A DNA stretch of 6,475 nt, taken from Clostridia bacterium. Its GTDB lineage: Bacteria > Bacillota > Clostridia > Christensenellales > CAG-314. A model generated the notes under the pieces. That model was not told where the DNA came from, did not search any database, and was given only the letters and a program-made list of their open reading frames with translations. Below, piece after piece: positions 6,395 through 6,475 of the stretch (position 1 is the first letter of the stretch; each line of letters begins with the position of its first letter). The stretch covers positions 1-6,475 of the forward strand of contig JAQUSX010000040.1 of assembly GCA_028710055.1 (NCBI GenBank), written 5' to 3'. A program made the position numbers and the translations under genes.

Positions 6395-6475
6395 TTATTG
6401 ATATTTAAAATAATTTTTGTAAAACGCTTTGTTTTCCTCGTTTAGCCCTATTCTTATTTCAGGGTTTTTCTCTTT
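6395..6475 (-). CDS. 3' end of an unrecognised convergent gene (partial)
   Basis: Reading the minus strand from the window edge, one frame stays open for 26 codons and ends in TAA (6395-6397), giving KEKNPEIRIGLNEENKAFY and then KNYFKYQ. The other two minus frames hit stops within seven codons. The stop sits just before the bidirectional terminator, as expected for the end of a gene. The residues look like an ordinary charged cytoplasmic C-terminus. The fragment is too short to assign a family or to exclude a chance open frame. Confidence 0.55.
   Translation of the reverse strand, partial: KEKNPEIRIGLNEENKAFYKNYFKYQ

Noticed and set aside
1..6475. CRISPR array, insertion sequence, prophage or toxin-antitoxin system
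   Set aside because: No regularly spaced repeats, transposase, integrase or paired small toxin genes are visible; the tRNA is not followed by an integrase or a repeated tRNA 3' end in this window.

Overview
The window reads as chromosome of an AT-rich Gram-positive bacterium, most likely an uncultured member of the Clostridia. This is inferred from strong GGAGG ribosome sites, short oligo-T terminators, tightly overlapping genes, the comEC-holA gene pair typical of Firmicutes, and a three-gene-type glycerol-3-phosphate oxidoreductase operon end. TGA and TAA act as ordinary stops, so the standard bacterial code applies. No phage, transposon or CRISPR structure is visible.

Layout. (1) 1-932 is the 3' end of an operon: the C-terminal part of a pyridine-nucleotide/FAD oxidoreductase, overlapping by 4 nt (ATGA) a small four-cysteine protein of the DUF1667 type. 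In Firmicutes this pair usually follows a GlpA-like glycerol-3-phosphate dehydrogenase, which would lie left of the window. The operon ends in a hairpin terminator (964-1012). (2) 1038-5948 is a tightly packed plus-strand run: comEC (DNA uptake channel), holA (DNA polymerase III delta subunit), an unrecognised multi-pass membrane protein, a secreted and membrane-anchored M28 zinc peptidase, and a tRNA-Pro(GGG) gene that begins on the base after the peptidase stop codon. A long hairpin terminator closes the run. (3) 6004-6384 is a single small-gene unit with its own promoter, a very good ribosome site, a 75-residue membrane protein and a bidirectional terminator. (4) 6395-6475 is the tail of a convergent minus-strand gene that runs off the window.

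How the genes relate. The left operon concerns anaerobic or respiratory redox metabolism. comEC and holA are both DNA-related but are commonly paired without a known functional link. The membrane protein and peptidase downstream are coupled by stop/start overlaps, which suggests coordinated expression at the cell surface. The most notable points are a ComEC whose C-terminal domain appears to be a decayed metallo-beta-lactamase fold without its metal motif, the zero-gap peptidase/tRNA junction with a promoter candidate inside the peptidase gene, and two terminators that share identical outer arms around different cores on either side of the small membrane gene. I see no convincing wholly new system in this window; it is mostly ordinary chromosome with a few details worth checking.
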